Source: a bacterium (GTDB taxonomy: Bacteria > Patescibacteriota > Gracilibacteria > BD1-5 > UBA6164). Taken from it: a DNA stretch of 64,000 bases. The notes beneath the pieces are model-generated. The model did not search any database, had not been told where the DNA came from, and saw only the letters and a program-made list of their open reading frames with translations. Numbering within the stretch: position 1 is the first letter of the stretch; each line of letters begins with the position of its first letter. A program made the position numbers and the translations under genes. Of the stretch, positions 23,432-35,815 are shown in pieces. Where the stretch lies: positions 62,001-126,000 of the forward strand of contig JAGXIW010000003.1 of assembly GCA_024635475.1 (NCBI GenBank), read 5' to 3'.

Positions 23432-24895
23432 ATGACAAATTTGCAATTTTGGGAAGATAAAATGAAAGAAAAAAGAAAGAAAACTCCTTGGATAGATTTT
23501 GTAAAAGAAATCTGTAGTTGGAGAGCTTTGACTTTTTATAAAGCAAATGGTCTTATCTCAAGATATCCTCCAACCTCAAGAATTTGAAAAGTAATTTCCT
23601 CTAAAAATTTTAATTTAGAAAGAGATTCTTTATTAACTTACTGAAAAGATTATGATTTCAACAAAAAATTTTTTACAAATTTCCAAGATTTATTTTTAAG
23701 TGTTCCTCTTGAAAATATGTTACTTTTTAGTGGTTGTGAAAATTCAGAGTTTTCTGACCAGTCAATGAATTCTAAAAATTCATATTTAAGCTTTGTTGTT
23801 GCATGATGAGAAAATATTTTTTATAGTATGGTAATAAAAGATAATAGTTACAATGTTTTAAATAGTATAAGTGTAATTTGAAGTGAAAATATATATTTTG
23901 GCTACAATATAGTTACATCACACAAAATTTTTTATTCAAAACATATTGAAAATAGTTCAGAAATACGGTTTTGTACAAATCTAATATGATGTCATGAGTG
24001 TTTATTTTGTAATTGATTGGAAAATTCATCTTATTGTATAAAAAATGAAAAATATTCTCTCGAAGAATACAAAAAAGAAAAACAAAAAATATTAAAAAAT
24101 AAAAATACATTTTTAAATTCTTTCTTAGCTTTACCCTGAGCTAATAAATCTTTTTCAAGTACAAATGTAATATGACAGTATTTAACAAATTGTAGTGATA
24201 TAAAAGGCTGATATTATTTACACAATGTACATAAAAGTAAAAATGTTATTTCTGTTTCCGGTTGAGATTGATGTACATGATTATATGATACTTTTATGGC
24301 TACTGGATTTCCAACAGCAAAAGATTATTATTGAATTATGTGATGTGCATGATGAAATAATGTTTATAATAGTTATATAATACCTCTTTGCTCGAGTGTA
24401 TATTATTGTTTTGGATTGGAAAATTGTTCTTTTTGTCTTTGATGTATTTGACTTAGAAATAAATCATATTGTATACTAAATAAACAATATTCTAAAGAAG
24501 AATGGCATGAATTAACTAACAAGATATTTGCTCAAATGGAATCTGATTGAATACTTTGAAATTTTTTCCCTTGAGATTTAAATCCATTTTATTTCAATGA
24601 TACTGTAGCTTACCTTTTGGATAATACTTTTACAAAAGAAGAAATAATTGCAGATTGATATTTATGGAGAGATGATGAAATAAAAGTCGATATTCCTGAA
24701 TGAGTAAATGTTGTAAATATAAAAGATTTAGATATAGTAAATTTTGATGAATCAATATTAAAAAAAGTTATTGTAGATAATAATTGAAATTACTACAAAA
24801 TTGTGAAAATGGAATACGATTTTTTAAAAAAACACAATTTACCCTTACCTGAAATACACTGGCTTGATAGAATAAAATTGTGATTTAAATTTTAA
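23432..24895 (+). CDS. Type B cysteine-rich repeat protein, copy 16
   Basis: 487 aa. Its first 28 residues nearly equal those of copy 15, but its C-terminal third (YLLDNTFTKEEIIADGYLWR; DIVNFDESILKKVIVDNNGN) matches copies 2, 4 and 6 instead. It therefore looks like a mosaic of the two B subgroups. Caps CHECLFCNGLENSSYCIKN and CSFCLGCIGLRNKSYCILNK. Copy 17 starts 12 nt downstream, at the same kind of short junction as the other B-A pairs. Confidence 0.87.
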
Positions 24896-24907
24896 TTATG
24901 ATAATTT

Positions 24908-26605
24908 ATGCAATGAGAAAAAGTAATAGAAATAAAAATTTGTAAACATTGTAATTCATCATTTGATATCTCAGACGAAGACCTCGAATTTTACGATAAA
25001 GTTTCACCTGTTTTTAATTGAATAAAATTAAATATACCATCTCCAACTTTATGTCCAGATTGCAGACAACAAAGAAGACTTAGTTTTAGAAATGAAAGAA
25101 AATTATACAAAAGGAAATGTGATGCAACTGGGAAAGATATAATTTCGATTTATAGTCCAGATAAGCCGTACAAAGTTTATAACCAAGATTTTTGGTGGAG
25201 TGATAATTGGGATGCTATGGATTATGGAATAGATTTTGATTTTAAGAGATGATTTTTTGAGCAGTTTGAGGAATTAATGAAAATAGTTCCAAAAATTGAT
25301 AAATTAAAAATAAATACTCAAAACTGTGATTACAATAATATAATTTGAAATTCAAAAAATTGTTATATGTGTTCAACTACATTTCAATCTGAGGATTGTA
25401 TGTATTCTTATTGGTGTGTAGAATCAAAAAATTGTGTAGATAATTCAACTATATTTAGATGAGAATGACTTTATGAATGCATAAATTGTAATAATTCTTA
25501 TAATCTAAATTTTTGTGAAAATTGTGTAGATTGTAGAGAATCTTATTTTTTATTTAATTCTTCAGGATGTGATAATTGTTTTATGTGTTCAAATCTTCAT
25601 AATAAAAAATATTGTATTTTAAATATTGAGTATTCAAAAGAAGAATATACAAAAGAAATTAACAATTTACTAAAAAAATGATTAGATGATTTAAAAAAAG
25701 ATTTTGATAAATTAAAAAAAGAAACTATTAAGAAATATTATACCTCTACAAATGCAATAAATTGTACTTGAGATTATATATTTGATTCTAAAAATTGTAA
25801 ATCTTGTTATAATATAATTGATTGAGAAGATATTAAATATTGTTATGATTCAGCAGTATCTCTAAAAGACAGCATGGATATGAGTATGATATGAGATATT
25901 GTTGAATTGATGTTAGAAGCACAAGCAAGCTGATATAATTGATATAAAAGTGCTTTTGTGAATTTTTGCTGGACAGGTAAGAATTTATATTATTGTGATT
26001 ATTGTATGTATTGCCAAAATTGTTTTGGTTGTATTTGATTAAAAAATAAATCTTATTGCATTCTAAATAAACAATATACAAAAGAACAATATGAAGAATT
26101 AGTTCCAAAAATTATAGAATATATTGTGAAGACTTGAGAATGGTGAGAGTTTTTTCCTAGTTCTATTTCTCCGTTTTGATACAATGAAACTGTAGCAAAC
26201 GAATATTTTTCTCTTACAAAAGAAAAAGTAATAAATTTAGGATTTAAATGGTCTGATTATGAACCACCTTTTCCAAAAGTAGAAAAAATAATACCAGCAA
26301 ATAAATTACCTCAAAATATTTCAGATATTCCAGATGATATACTTAATCGGGCAATAGAATGTGAAGTAAGTAAAAAACCATTTAAAATAATATTTCAAGA
26401 ACTAGATTTTTATAGAAAACATAATTTACCTATTCCAAGAAGACATCCTGATATTAGGCACTTAGATAGAATGGCTCTTAGAAATCCAAGAAAACTTTAT
26501 GATAGAAGGTGTGATAAATGTGGTATTGATTTTAAAACTACTTATTCTCCAGATAGAAGTGAAATAGTTTATTGTGAAGAATGTTATAATAAAGAAGTTT
26601 ATTAA
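24908..26605 (+). CDS. Type A cysteine-rich protein, copy 17
   Basis: 565 aa; Met-Gln-UGA start. N module KICKHC, LCPDCRQQRR, CDATGK, NQDFWWSDNWDAMDYG. First block CENCVDCRESYFLF; its cap is CSNLHNKKYCILN, with Cys where most first caps have Tyr/Phe. The second block has a Met/acidic stretch without Cys (SMDMSMIGDIVELMLEAQAS). Second cap CIGLKNKSYCILNK. C-terminal ribbon CDKCGIDFKTTY / YCEECYNKEVY. An overlapping ATG at 24898 is in another frame and not used. Confidence 0.9.
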
Positions 26606-26618
26606 TATTTTATAAATT

Positions 26619-28316
26619 ATGCAACAAGAAAAAATAGTTGAAGTCAAAGTTTGTAAACATTGTTGAGTTTCTTTTGATATAACTGATAAAGATTTAGAAT
26701 TTTACAATAAAGTTTCACCTATTTTTAATTGAGTAAAATACAATATTCCATCTCCAACTTTATGTCCAGATTGTAGACAACAAAGAATATTTAGTTTTAG
26801 AAATGAAAGAAAATTATACAAAAGAAAATGTGGTGCAACTGGGAAAGATATAATTTCGGTTTATAGTCCGGATAAGCCTTATACAGTATATGAACAAGGT
26901 TACCGGTGGAGTGATAATTGGGATGAAATGAAATTTTGACAAGAAATAGATTTTAAAGAAAACTTTTTATTACAATATGAGAAATTAGAATTTAAAATGC
27001 CTAAAAGAGCACTGGTTAAGTGAACTTGATCAGAAAATAGTGACTATGCTAATTGAGTATGAGCAAGTAAAAATTGTTATTTGATGTTTGATTCTACTGA
27101 TATAGAAAACTGTTATTATTGAAACAGATATTCATTTTGTACAAATTGTATTGACTGTACTGGAATTTCAAATTGTGAAAATTGTTATAATCTAGTAGAC
27201 TGTGTTAATTGTTTCTGAGTACAATATTCACAGGATTGTTTAGACTGTTCAAATTCAAGTTATTTATTCAATTGTAAATGATGTTCTCTATGTTTTTGAT
27301 GTGTGAATTTATCTAATAAAAAATATCATATTTTCAATAAAGAATATTCAAAAGACGATTATCAAAAAGAAATTGATAGATTAATAAAAAAATGATACTC
27401 AAACATAGATTTTTTTAAATTTTCTAATAGTTTTCCAAGAATAAATTTAACAATTATTAATTCAGAAAATGTATTATGAGACAAAATCTATAATTCAAAT
27501 AATATTAATAATAGCTATGATATTGCTGGTTCTAGTGATATATCTTATTGCTCGGTTATATTTAAAAATTGTTCAGATATTTATGATTCATATGTATGCT
27601 TAAACAATTCAAACCATATCTATAATTCAGTAATAATAAATAAGAGATGTAGTAATATACTCTTTTGTAACGATTGTTGGCATGAGTGTTCAAATCTCAT
27701 TTATTGTTGAGTATGTAAAACTTGTAAAGATTGTTTTTTATGTTCTTGATTAAGAGATAAACAATATTGTATTTTAAATAAGCAATATACAAAAGAAGAA
27801 TATGAAATACTTGTACCGAAAATCATAGAACATATGAAAAAAACTTGAGATTGGTGAGAATTCTTCCCTAGTTCTATTTCTACTTTTGGGTATAATGAAA
27901 CTGTTGCAATGGAGTATTTTCCATTTACAAAAAAAGAAACAATAAATTTAGGATTCAACCGGTCCAACTATGAATTCCCATTTCCAAAAGTGTCTAAAAT
28001 TATTCCTGCAAATATGCTTCCTGAAGATATTTCTAAAATTCCTGACGATATACTTAATCGGGCTATTGAATGTGAAGTTACAAAAAAACCTTTTAAAATA
28101 ATATCTCAAGAACTTGAATTTTATAAGAAACATAATTTACCTATTCCAAAAAGACACCCAGACCAAAGACACTTAGATAGAATGACTCTTAGAAATCCTA
28201 GAAAATTATTTAATAGAAAGTGTGATAAATGTAGAATAAATATAAAAACAACTTATGATCCTTTAAGACCTGAAATAGTTTATTGTGAAGAGTGTTATAA
28301 TAAGGAAATATATTAA
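26619..28316 (+). CDS. Type A cysteine-rich protein, copy 18
   Basis: 565 aa. N module VKVCKHC, LCPDCRQQRIFSFRN, then KCGATGK (Asp of CDATGK replaced by Gly). The usual NQDFWWSD reads EQGYRWSD. First block dense (CVNCFGVQYSQDCLDCSNSS), caps CVNLSNKKYHIFNK and CSGLRDKQYCILNK. C-terminal RHLDRMTLRNPRKLF, CDKCRINIKTTYDP, YCEECYNKEIY. Two adjacent A copies (17 and 18) indicate duplication without the B partner. A terminator follows at 28331-28368. Confidence 0.9.
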
Positions 28317-28330
28317 ACTTGTAAAAATTA

Positions 28331-28368
28331 AAAAAACAATTAGAGTTAATTAAATTTAATTGTTTTTT
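28331..28368. terminator. Hairpin terminator after copy 18
   Basis: Perfect 12-bp stem AAAAAACAATTA (28331-28342) / TAATTGTTTTTT (28357-28368), 14-base loop, T run inside the 3' arm. It separates the main array from the divergent copy 19. Confidence 0.7.
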
Positions 28369-28389
28369 AAAGCCAAAAATTAACTAATG

Positions 28390-28395
28390 TATAAT
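28390..28395 (+). promoter_or_regulatory. Putative -10 box (TATAAT) for copy 19
   Basis: A consensus TATAAT lies 18 bases before the ATG of copy 19 and after a terminator. No convincing -35 was seen, so this is tentative. Confidence 0.4.
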
Positions 28396-28412
28396 TAAGA
28401 TAACTATCAATT

Positions 28413-30260
28413 ATGAATAAAAATACTTGGGAATATATTGCAGAAAAATCAAATCAAAAAATATTGGAATGGAAAACATGTAAATGGACCTGAGAAGAAT
28501 ACCCTATTTATGAAAAAGAGGCTGAAATTTTAGATAAAATCTCACCTGTTTTTGATTGAAAAAAATATTCTCTACCATATTCAAATCTCTCACCGAAAGC
28601 AAGAGAAATTAGGAGAATGATGTGGAGAAATGAAAGAAATTTATTTAAAAGAAAATGCGATGCGACTGGCAAGGATATAATCTCAGTATATGGTCCAGAA
28701 TATCAATGAATGGTTTATTATTTTAAAGATTATAATTCTGATATATGGAATCCTTTTGATTATTGAATTAATTTTGAAGAAATAACCGACATCTGAAAAT
28801 CAATAAAAGATTTTTTTACTAATACTCCTGCAAGAAGCCTAAATTTAAGAGATGCAATGGAAAATTGTGATTATTCTAATTATGGTCAAAGTGCAAAAGA
28901 CTGTTATATGTGCCAATGTCCTGCAATGAGTGAAAAATCTATGTATTCATTTACACCTATATTTTCAAATTACGATATTGATTCATACCTTTCTGAGAAA
29001 TCTGAAATAACATATGAATCCTTATATTCTATGTGAACTTATAAGTGTTTTTATTGTCAGGATGTAAGTAATTCAAATGATTGTTATTTTTCAAAGGATT
29101 TAAAAAATTGTAAAAATGTTATTGGTTGTGTATGACTAGATGATAAAGAACATTATATATTTAATAAAAAAGTAACTAAAAAAGATTTCGAAAACAAATT
29201 AAATGATATTTTTAAGGATTATTCTTCTGTTGAAAAATTTAAAAAAGAATCTAATGATTTTTTTATTAGATTCCCAAAGAGAAACTTAATAAATTTAAAT
29301 TCTGAAAATATTATATGAAATAATATCCGTTATTCAAAAAATATAATTTGATGAAACAATATTATACAATTAGAAGATAGTTTATATTGTAGTGTTTCAT
29401 GATTGTCTTCTAATAATTTAAAAGACTGCTATGCTTCATGACTTAATAGTAGTTATGTAAATGAATTCATATGAATGTCAGATACTTTTAAATCATCATT
29501 TTGAATATTTGTGTCAGCAATTAATTCTTATTATGTAACTTGATGAAAGGTTGATAATTCATTTTTTACTATATGATTAGAAAATCAAGAATATTGTATA
29601 TTTAATAAAAAATACTCAAGAGAAGAATATGAAAAAAAAGCACCTATAATTATTGAAAAAATGATGGAGCAATGACTCTGGTGAGAATTTTTCACCGCAG
29701 AATTTTCTCCTTTTGCATATAATGATTCTATAGCTAACGATTATTATCCAATAAAAAATATAATTTATTTAGATGAAAATAAAAATATAATTAAAAATGA
29801 ATCGAATGATTCTACTTGAGAATGAACTATTTATATACTAGAACCAAACAAATTTTTAAGTTCTGCAATTTTAGATCTTGGTTGAGAAGAAAAAATTAGT
29901 ATAAAATGGAGAATAAAAGAAGAAGAAATAATAATTCAAAATTGAATAAAAATAATTAAAGCTATAGATTTACCAGAAAAAATAAGTGATGTAAAAGATG
30001 ATATACTTGATTCAGTTATTATATGTAAACAAACAAACAAACCTTTTAAAATTATAAAACAAGAATTAGATTTTTATAGAAAATATAATCTACCAATTCC
30101 CAGATTACACCCAAAAGTTAGATTTAAAAATAGGTTAAATAAATTACCAAAAAAGGATTTATCACTTATTAATTGTAGTAAATGTAATACTCAAATATTA
30201 AGTGTTTGGTGAAAAGAAAATGTGATATGTCAGGATTGCTATCTATGAGAAAAATATTAG
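28413..30260 (+). CDS. Divergent type A-like protein, copy 19
   Basis: 615 aa, ends in TAG while most of the array uses TAA. The domain order is that of type A but divergent. The first zinc module has lost its pairs (CKWTGEEYPIYEKE; LSPKARE instead of LCPDCRQ), while CDATGKDIISVYGP is kept. Repeat blocks are poorer in Cys; caps CVGLDDKEHYIFNK and IGLENQEYCIFNK. The hinge is expanded by about 70 residues (DENKNIIKNESNDSTGEGTI). The C-terminal ribbon survives (INCSKCNTQILS; ICQDCYLGEKY). Probably an old, functionally distinct paralog. Confidence 0.85.
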
Positions 30261-30307
30261 ATAATAATATTTTATTAGTAAATTTTTATTTTAACTTACT
30301 TACTTTT

Positions 30308-31552
30308 ATGAACCAAAATCTTGAAGAAATGTTTAATTTTATGGAAATCTTACAAAAATTAAAAACTAATAAAAGATGGCTAGAAACACCAACTGTTATC
30401 AAAAAAGAATCTATCGCTGATCATAGCTTCAAAGTTATAGTTATGGTTTTTGTAGTTTGAAAAAATCTATGACTTGATTTAGATAATTTGAAAATATTAA
30501 AATTGGCTTTAGTACATGATTTAATAGAAGCAATTGTAGGAGATACAGATTATAACTCTGTTTACTTATGACTCATATCAAAGCAAGAAAAATATGATAA
30601 AGAATTTGAAGCTATTAAAAAAATTAAAGAAATCTTACCTAACCCTCTTTGACAAGAAATATATGACTTATGGATTGATTATGAAACTTCTATTTCAGAT
30701 GAGGCAAAGTTTGTAAAGGCAGTCGAAAAAACTGAACCTATTGATCATGTATTGTATTATTGACCAAGTTACATCAATATACCTCATAAATTTGCAACTT
30801 ATTGTGATAATGCAATGGCAAATTTTCCTGTGCTTAAATGATATTATCATGGATATAAACAAAAGTTAAAAAAGATGTATCAAGCATGATGACACAAGTG
30901 GGACGATGAATATGAAACAAAATGAGATTTTGAACAATTTAAAGATTTTGATAAGATTTTTGATTTTTTCCAGATAATTCAAAAATTAAAAGAAACAAAA
31001 AGATATGAGACATTGAAAAAAGATGATATCAAAGAATCTGTTGCAGAACATTCTTTTAGGCTTATATTTTTTGTCTGGATAGCAAAAGAAATTTTGTACT
31101 TAGATATCAATTTACAAAAATCTTTAGAAATCGCTATTTTTCATAATATAATAGAAGCCATCGCCTGAGATACAGATTTTTCACTTGTCTGGACCTGAAA
31201 AGTGAGCAAGGAAGAAAAAAATCAAAAAGAAATAGAGGCAATGAAAAAATTAAGAGAAGTATTACCTATTGAGATCTGAAACCAGATTTATGATTTGTGG
31301 GATGAATATGAAAAATTTGAAACAAAGGAAGCTAAATTGGTAAAAGCATTAGATAAACTTGAATCAATAGATCACTTTATAAGAAACTGATCAGAATATT
31401 ATGATAATCCTGAAAGAATAGTTTTTTATCTTAATTCATCCGTAAAATTCTGTCCTGAAATAAAACCTATTTATTTACTATATAAAGAAAAATTAAAAAA
31501 AGAGTTTTTAAACTGTTGAATTGAATGGAAAATAGAATATGATGTGATTTAA
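30308..31552 (+). CDS. Tandem double HD-domain protein (YfbR/HDDC2-like)
   Basis: 414 aa made of two homologous HD-domain halves. Half 1 has H39 (ADHSFKV), H70-D71 (LVHDLIEAIVGDTD) and downstream Asp, the full metal set of YfbR-like 5'-deoxynucleotidases. Half 2 has H248 (AEHSFRL), but the HD pair is H279-N280 (IFHNIIEAIAGDTD), so it probably binds metal poorly. Each half also repeats GxxIYDLWxxYE and a Lys-Ala-x-(E/D)-K segment. Known relatives remove phosphate from dNMPs; for this fusion that is inference. The start is the ATG 47 nt after copy 19; an upstream in-frame ATG at 30206 would overlap copy 19. Confidence 0.85.
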
Positions 31553-31563
31553 TTTATAATTAC

Positions 31564-32331
31564 CTAATCTTTATACTGTATTTTATCAAATAGAAAATGC
31601 ATTGTATAAGCTAGATCTTCGCTTTCAATTTTTATTCAAAAAGATGACTCTTTGAAGATAATTATATAAATTATATTTCAAACAATAAATATGTTTATGG
31701 CCGAATTACTTGCTGGTAATTTTTCCATAATTTCTATATCATAAGTTTTAGTTATATTTTCCATAAGCATAACTCCATTTCATAAAAATGTTTCAATACT
31801 TATATTATTTGATTTTAAATTTTTAAATAAATCAATACTAGATTTCTTTAAATTACTTGGGATTGTTACTTGTGAATCAATTATATTTGAAGCAAAAAGT
31901 TTAATTGATATGTATTTATTTTTCAATGTTGTCTCAATTATATCGTTGTGGATATTTATTATTCATGAGTTAGAATCAAAAATAGTTATTTTAGGGAAAT
32001 TTTTATTCTTTTTATTTTCAAATTCTTGAAGCTCACTTTTTATATTTTCGTAATTTGTGTTCAATTCTTTATATTTGTTAATCTTTTTTTCTGTATAAGT
32101 TTTTAATATCTCTATATTGGGAATAAAAAAATGCTTAATTCAGTCTTTGTTTGTTTCATAAACTAAGTTTTCTTTTGTCAGTTTTTGCAATATCTTATAA
32201 ACTCCCGTTCTTTCCATTCACAAATATTTTGCAATAGTAGATGCTGGTTTAGTTCAAAGTATAAATAAAGCCTTGAAAATATCAGCTTCATGTTCACTAA
32301 ATCATAAATCTATAAAATATTCTTTAAACAT
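31564..32331 (-). CDS. TrmB-family transcriptional regulator
   Basis: 255 aa. The first about 65 residues form the TrmB-type winged helix (LGFSEHEADIFKALFILGTK; PASTIAKYLGMERTGVYKIL; QKLTKENLV). Then a Lys/Glu-rich coiled linker (about 80-115) and a C-terminal ligand-domain-like region with FDSNSGIINIHNDI and a hydrophobic strand near 215. The family senses sugars or other small molecules; the ligand is unknown. It is the only minus-strand gene in the array and diverges from copy 22, so it may control that promoter region (inference). Confidence 0.8.
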
Positions 32332-32479
32332 AATTAATTAGATTAAGGGTGTTGTGATAATATTTTCACATATAATTATTAATAATATAAGCTATCTAAG
32401 TCACTTTGTCAAATAATAATATTGCATTTGTGTGAATTATATTATAATTATCTTGTATTTAATAATTAATTTCAAAAAT
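32332..32479. promoter_or_regulatory. Divergent TrmB-like / copy 22 promoter region
   Basis: This 148-base divergent gap contains a consensus TATAAT at 32443-32448 toward copy 22, preceded by TTGCAT with a short 15-base spacer. A 12-base palindrome ATTATTAATAAT at 32375-32386 is a possible regulator site. AT richness makes such matches easy, so confidence is modest. Confidence 0.45.
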
Positions 32480-34171
32480 ATGTCTGAAAAAGATGTTGAA
32501 ACAAAAATTTGTAAACACTGTCAATCAAGTTTTAAAATTACAGATAAAGATCTAGAATTTTATGGAAAAATTTCACCAAGTTTTGCTTGAATTAAATATA
32601 CTATTCCCACACCAACTCTTTGTCCAGACTGTAGACAACAAAGAAGACTTAGTTTTAGAAATGAAAGAAAACTTTATAAGAGAATTTGTGATGCGACTTG
32701 AAAACCTATTGTCTCAATTTATTCTCCAGATAAACCATACAAGGTATATAATCAAGATTTTTGGTGGAGTGATAAATGGGATCCTATGGATTATTCTAAA
32801 AATTTTGATTTTAATAAAAGTTTTTTTGAACAATTTTGAGAGATTTTACTTGATATCCCAAAGTTACAAAATCTAGTTACACTAAACGAAAATAGTGATT
32901 ATACAAATTGAAGTGCTTATAATAAAAATTGTTACTTGATTTTTGCAAGTGATCATAATGAAGATTGCTATTACTCAGACAATATTTATCGTACTAAAGA
33001 TACTTTTGATTCTTTGGATTTAAATGATTGTACATTATGTTATGAATGTATATGAAGTACAAAATGCAATAATTGTAATTATATATTTGATTGTCATAAT
33101 AGTAATAATTTAAGATTTTGTTTTGACTTAATAAATTGTGACGACTGTTTTTTATCAACAAATTTAAGAAATAAAAAATATTATTTTAAAAATATTGAAT
33201 ATTCAAAAGATGAATACTTTAAGAAAATTGATGAATATAAAAATAAATCAAACAGTGAAACTATGCAAGAATTATTAAAAATAAAAAATAATTCTATTCA
33301 TTTATATTTTCATTGAGATAATAATGAAAATTGTCTTTGAGATTATATTTCTCATTGCAAGAATTCTTTAAATGTATTTTCAGCAAATAATATGGAGAAT
33401 TGTAAAAATATTATCAATTGAAACTGAGCAAAAGATTGCCAAGATTCATATGTGGTAGTTGATAATTCAACTTTAGTTTATGAAAGTATTAGTATAATTT
33501 CACATAATAAATGAGCATTTAATTTTTGATGTTGGAATTGAGGTTCTAATATTTATTATTCAGATCATTGTCAAAATTGTAGCAATTTATTTTGATGTGT
33601 TTGACTTAGAAATAAATCTTATTGTATTTTAAATAAAGAGTATTCTAAAGAGGAATATGAAAAACTAGTACCAAAAATTATAGAAAGTATGAAAACTGCT
33701 TGAGAATGGTGAGAATTCTTTCCCAGCTTTTTAAGTCCATTTTGATATAATGAAACAGTAGCTCAGGAGTATTTTCCTGTTTCAAAAGAAAAAGCAATAA
33801 AAGAAAATTTTAAATGGTCAGATTATGAAAATCCATTTCCAAAAGTCGAAAAAATAATTCCAGCTTCAAAACTATCTGAAAATATTTTAAGTATTCCTGA
33901 TGATATTTTAAATCGGGCAATAGAGTGTGAAATAACTAAAAAACCGTTTAGAATAATAGCTCAAGAACTAGATTTTTATAGAAAATATAATTTACCTATT
34001 CCAAAAAGACATCCTGATCTTAGACATCTTGATAGAATGGCTCTTAGAAATCCAAGAAAATTATTTGATAGAAAATGTGATAAATGTGGAATAATGATGA
34101 AAACAACTTATTCTCAAGAAAAACCTGAAATTGTATACTGTGAAAAATGTTATAATAAAGAAATATATTAA
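32480..34171 (+). CDS. Type A cysteine-rich protein, copy 22
   Basis: 563 aa, first gene of a second + strand run after the TrmB-like gene. N module KICKHCQSSF, LCPDCRQQRR, ICDATGKPIVSIYSP, NQDFWWSDKWDPMDYS. Caps STNLRNKKYYFKN (lacking the usual GC lead) and CVGLRNKSYCILNK. C-terminal NPRKLFDRKCDKCGIMMKTT, YCEKCYNKEIY. Function unknown, no export signal. Confidence 0.9.
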
Positions 34172-34204
34172 ATCATTCTAAAATTACATTTTTAATAAAA
34201 AAAT

Positions 34205-35815
34205 ATGTTACAAGAAGAAAAAGTTATTGAAACAAGGATTTGTAAACATTGCCAATTAAATTTTAAAATCACTGAAGAAGATTTAAATTTTTATAATAAA
34301 ATCTCGCCAAAAATAAAATGAGAAAAGTTTTATTTACCTCCTCCAAGTTTTTGTCCAGATTGTAGACAACAAAGAAGACTTTCTTTTATGAATTATATGA
34401 GTTTATATAAATCCGTATGTGATTGATGTGGAAATAATATAGTTTCAAGATTTAATCCTGATGGTGGAATAAATGTTTATTGTAATAAATGCTGGGCTTC
34501 AGATGGTAACGATTATCTAAAATATTGAATAAATATTGATTTTAATAAAAGTATTTTTGATCAAATCTCATATCTAATAAAAATTACTCCTTTTCAAAAT
34601 CTATCAGGTTCTCTATCAAATATAAAAAATAATTCAATTTATACAAACCACACAGCCGATATACATAATTCATATATGGTTTTTGAAGCTGATTTTGTGG
34701 AAAATTGTATGTATGGAAGATGACTTAGAAAATCAAATAATTTAATAGATTGCTTAAATTGTACTGCTTCAGAATTTTGTTATGAATGTGTTGATTCAAA
34801 TTCCCTATATAATTGTTTTTATGTTATTAATTCTACATCATGTAACAACTCATATTATTTAAAAAATTGTCATTGATGTAGTAATTGTATTTGATGTGTT
34901 GGTTTAACAAATAAAAGTTATTATATATTTAATAAAGAAGTATCGAAAGATGAATATAAAAAAATAGAAAAAAAGATTAGTGATACAAAATTTAAAGACA
35001 AAATTATTGCAGAATTTGAAAAATTACAGAAAGAAAATAATACAAATGAAAAATACATTATTAATTCTGAAAATTGTAGTTATGACTATATTTTTAACTC
35101 AAAAAATTGTATTAATTCTTATGATATAACTTGATGCGAAGATTTGAGATATTGCACGGAAGTAAATTACTCAACTGATTCTATGGATATTAATTCTTAT
35201 TGAAGTCATTCAGAACATATGTATGAGTGAGCTTGAGTTTGAAGATATTCAAGAAATTTATATTTTTGTGCAATAATATGAAAATGAGAAGACTTATTTT
35301 ATTGTATTGATGTTAAAAAAAGTAAAAATTGTTTTGCTTGTGTAAATCTAAAAGAAAAAGAATATTGCATATTAAACAAACAATATACAAAAGAAGAATA
35401 TGAGATACTAGTTCCAAAAATAATAGAACACATGAAGAAAACTGGTGAATGGTGAGAATTTTTCCCAAGTTCTATTTCTCCATTTTGATACAATGAAACA
35501 ATTGCAAATGAGTACTACACACTTAAAAAAGAAGATGCTATAAAACATAATTTTAAATGGGCAGACTATATAACCCCTTTACCTAAAGTAGATAATATAA
35601 TACCCGCAAGTAAGTTACCAGAAGATATAAAAGATATTCCAAATGATATACTAAATTGGGCAATTAAATGTAGTGTAACAAATAAACCATTTAGAATATT
35701 GAAACAAGAATTAGATTTTTATAGAAAACATAATTTACCGATTCCTAAAAAACACCCAGATCAAAGACATTTGGATAGATTAGCACTTAGAAATCCAAGA
35801 AAAACTTTAGGATAG
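34205..35815 (+). CDS. Type A cysteine-rich protein, copy 23, C-terminal ribbon lost by frameshift
   Basis: 536 aa. The N module keeps a complete second knuckle (VCDGCGNNIVSRF; YCNKCWAS). Blocks and caps (CVGLTNKSYYIFNK; CVNLKEKEYCILNK) are intact. The frame then reads NPRKTLG and stops at TAG 35813-35815, where paralogs read NPRKLFDRKCDKCG. The next 70 bases still resemble the lost ribbon in another frame (KYDKYGINIKT), with both Cys codons changed to Tyr. The C-terminal zinc site is therefore gone and drifting; the rest may still be functional. Confidence 0.85.

Noticed and set aside
30206-30307. Upstream in-frame ATG extension of the HD-domain gene
   Set aside because: It overlaps the 3' end of copy 19 in another frame; the ATG at 30308 starts right before the HD-domain homology.
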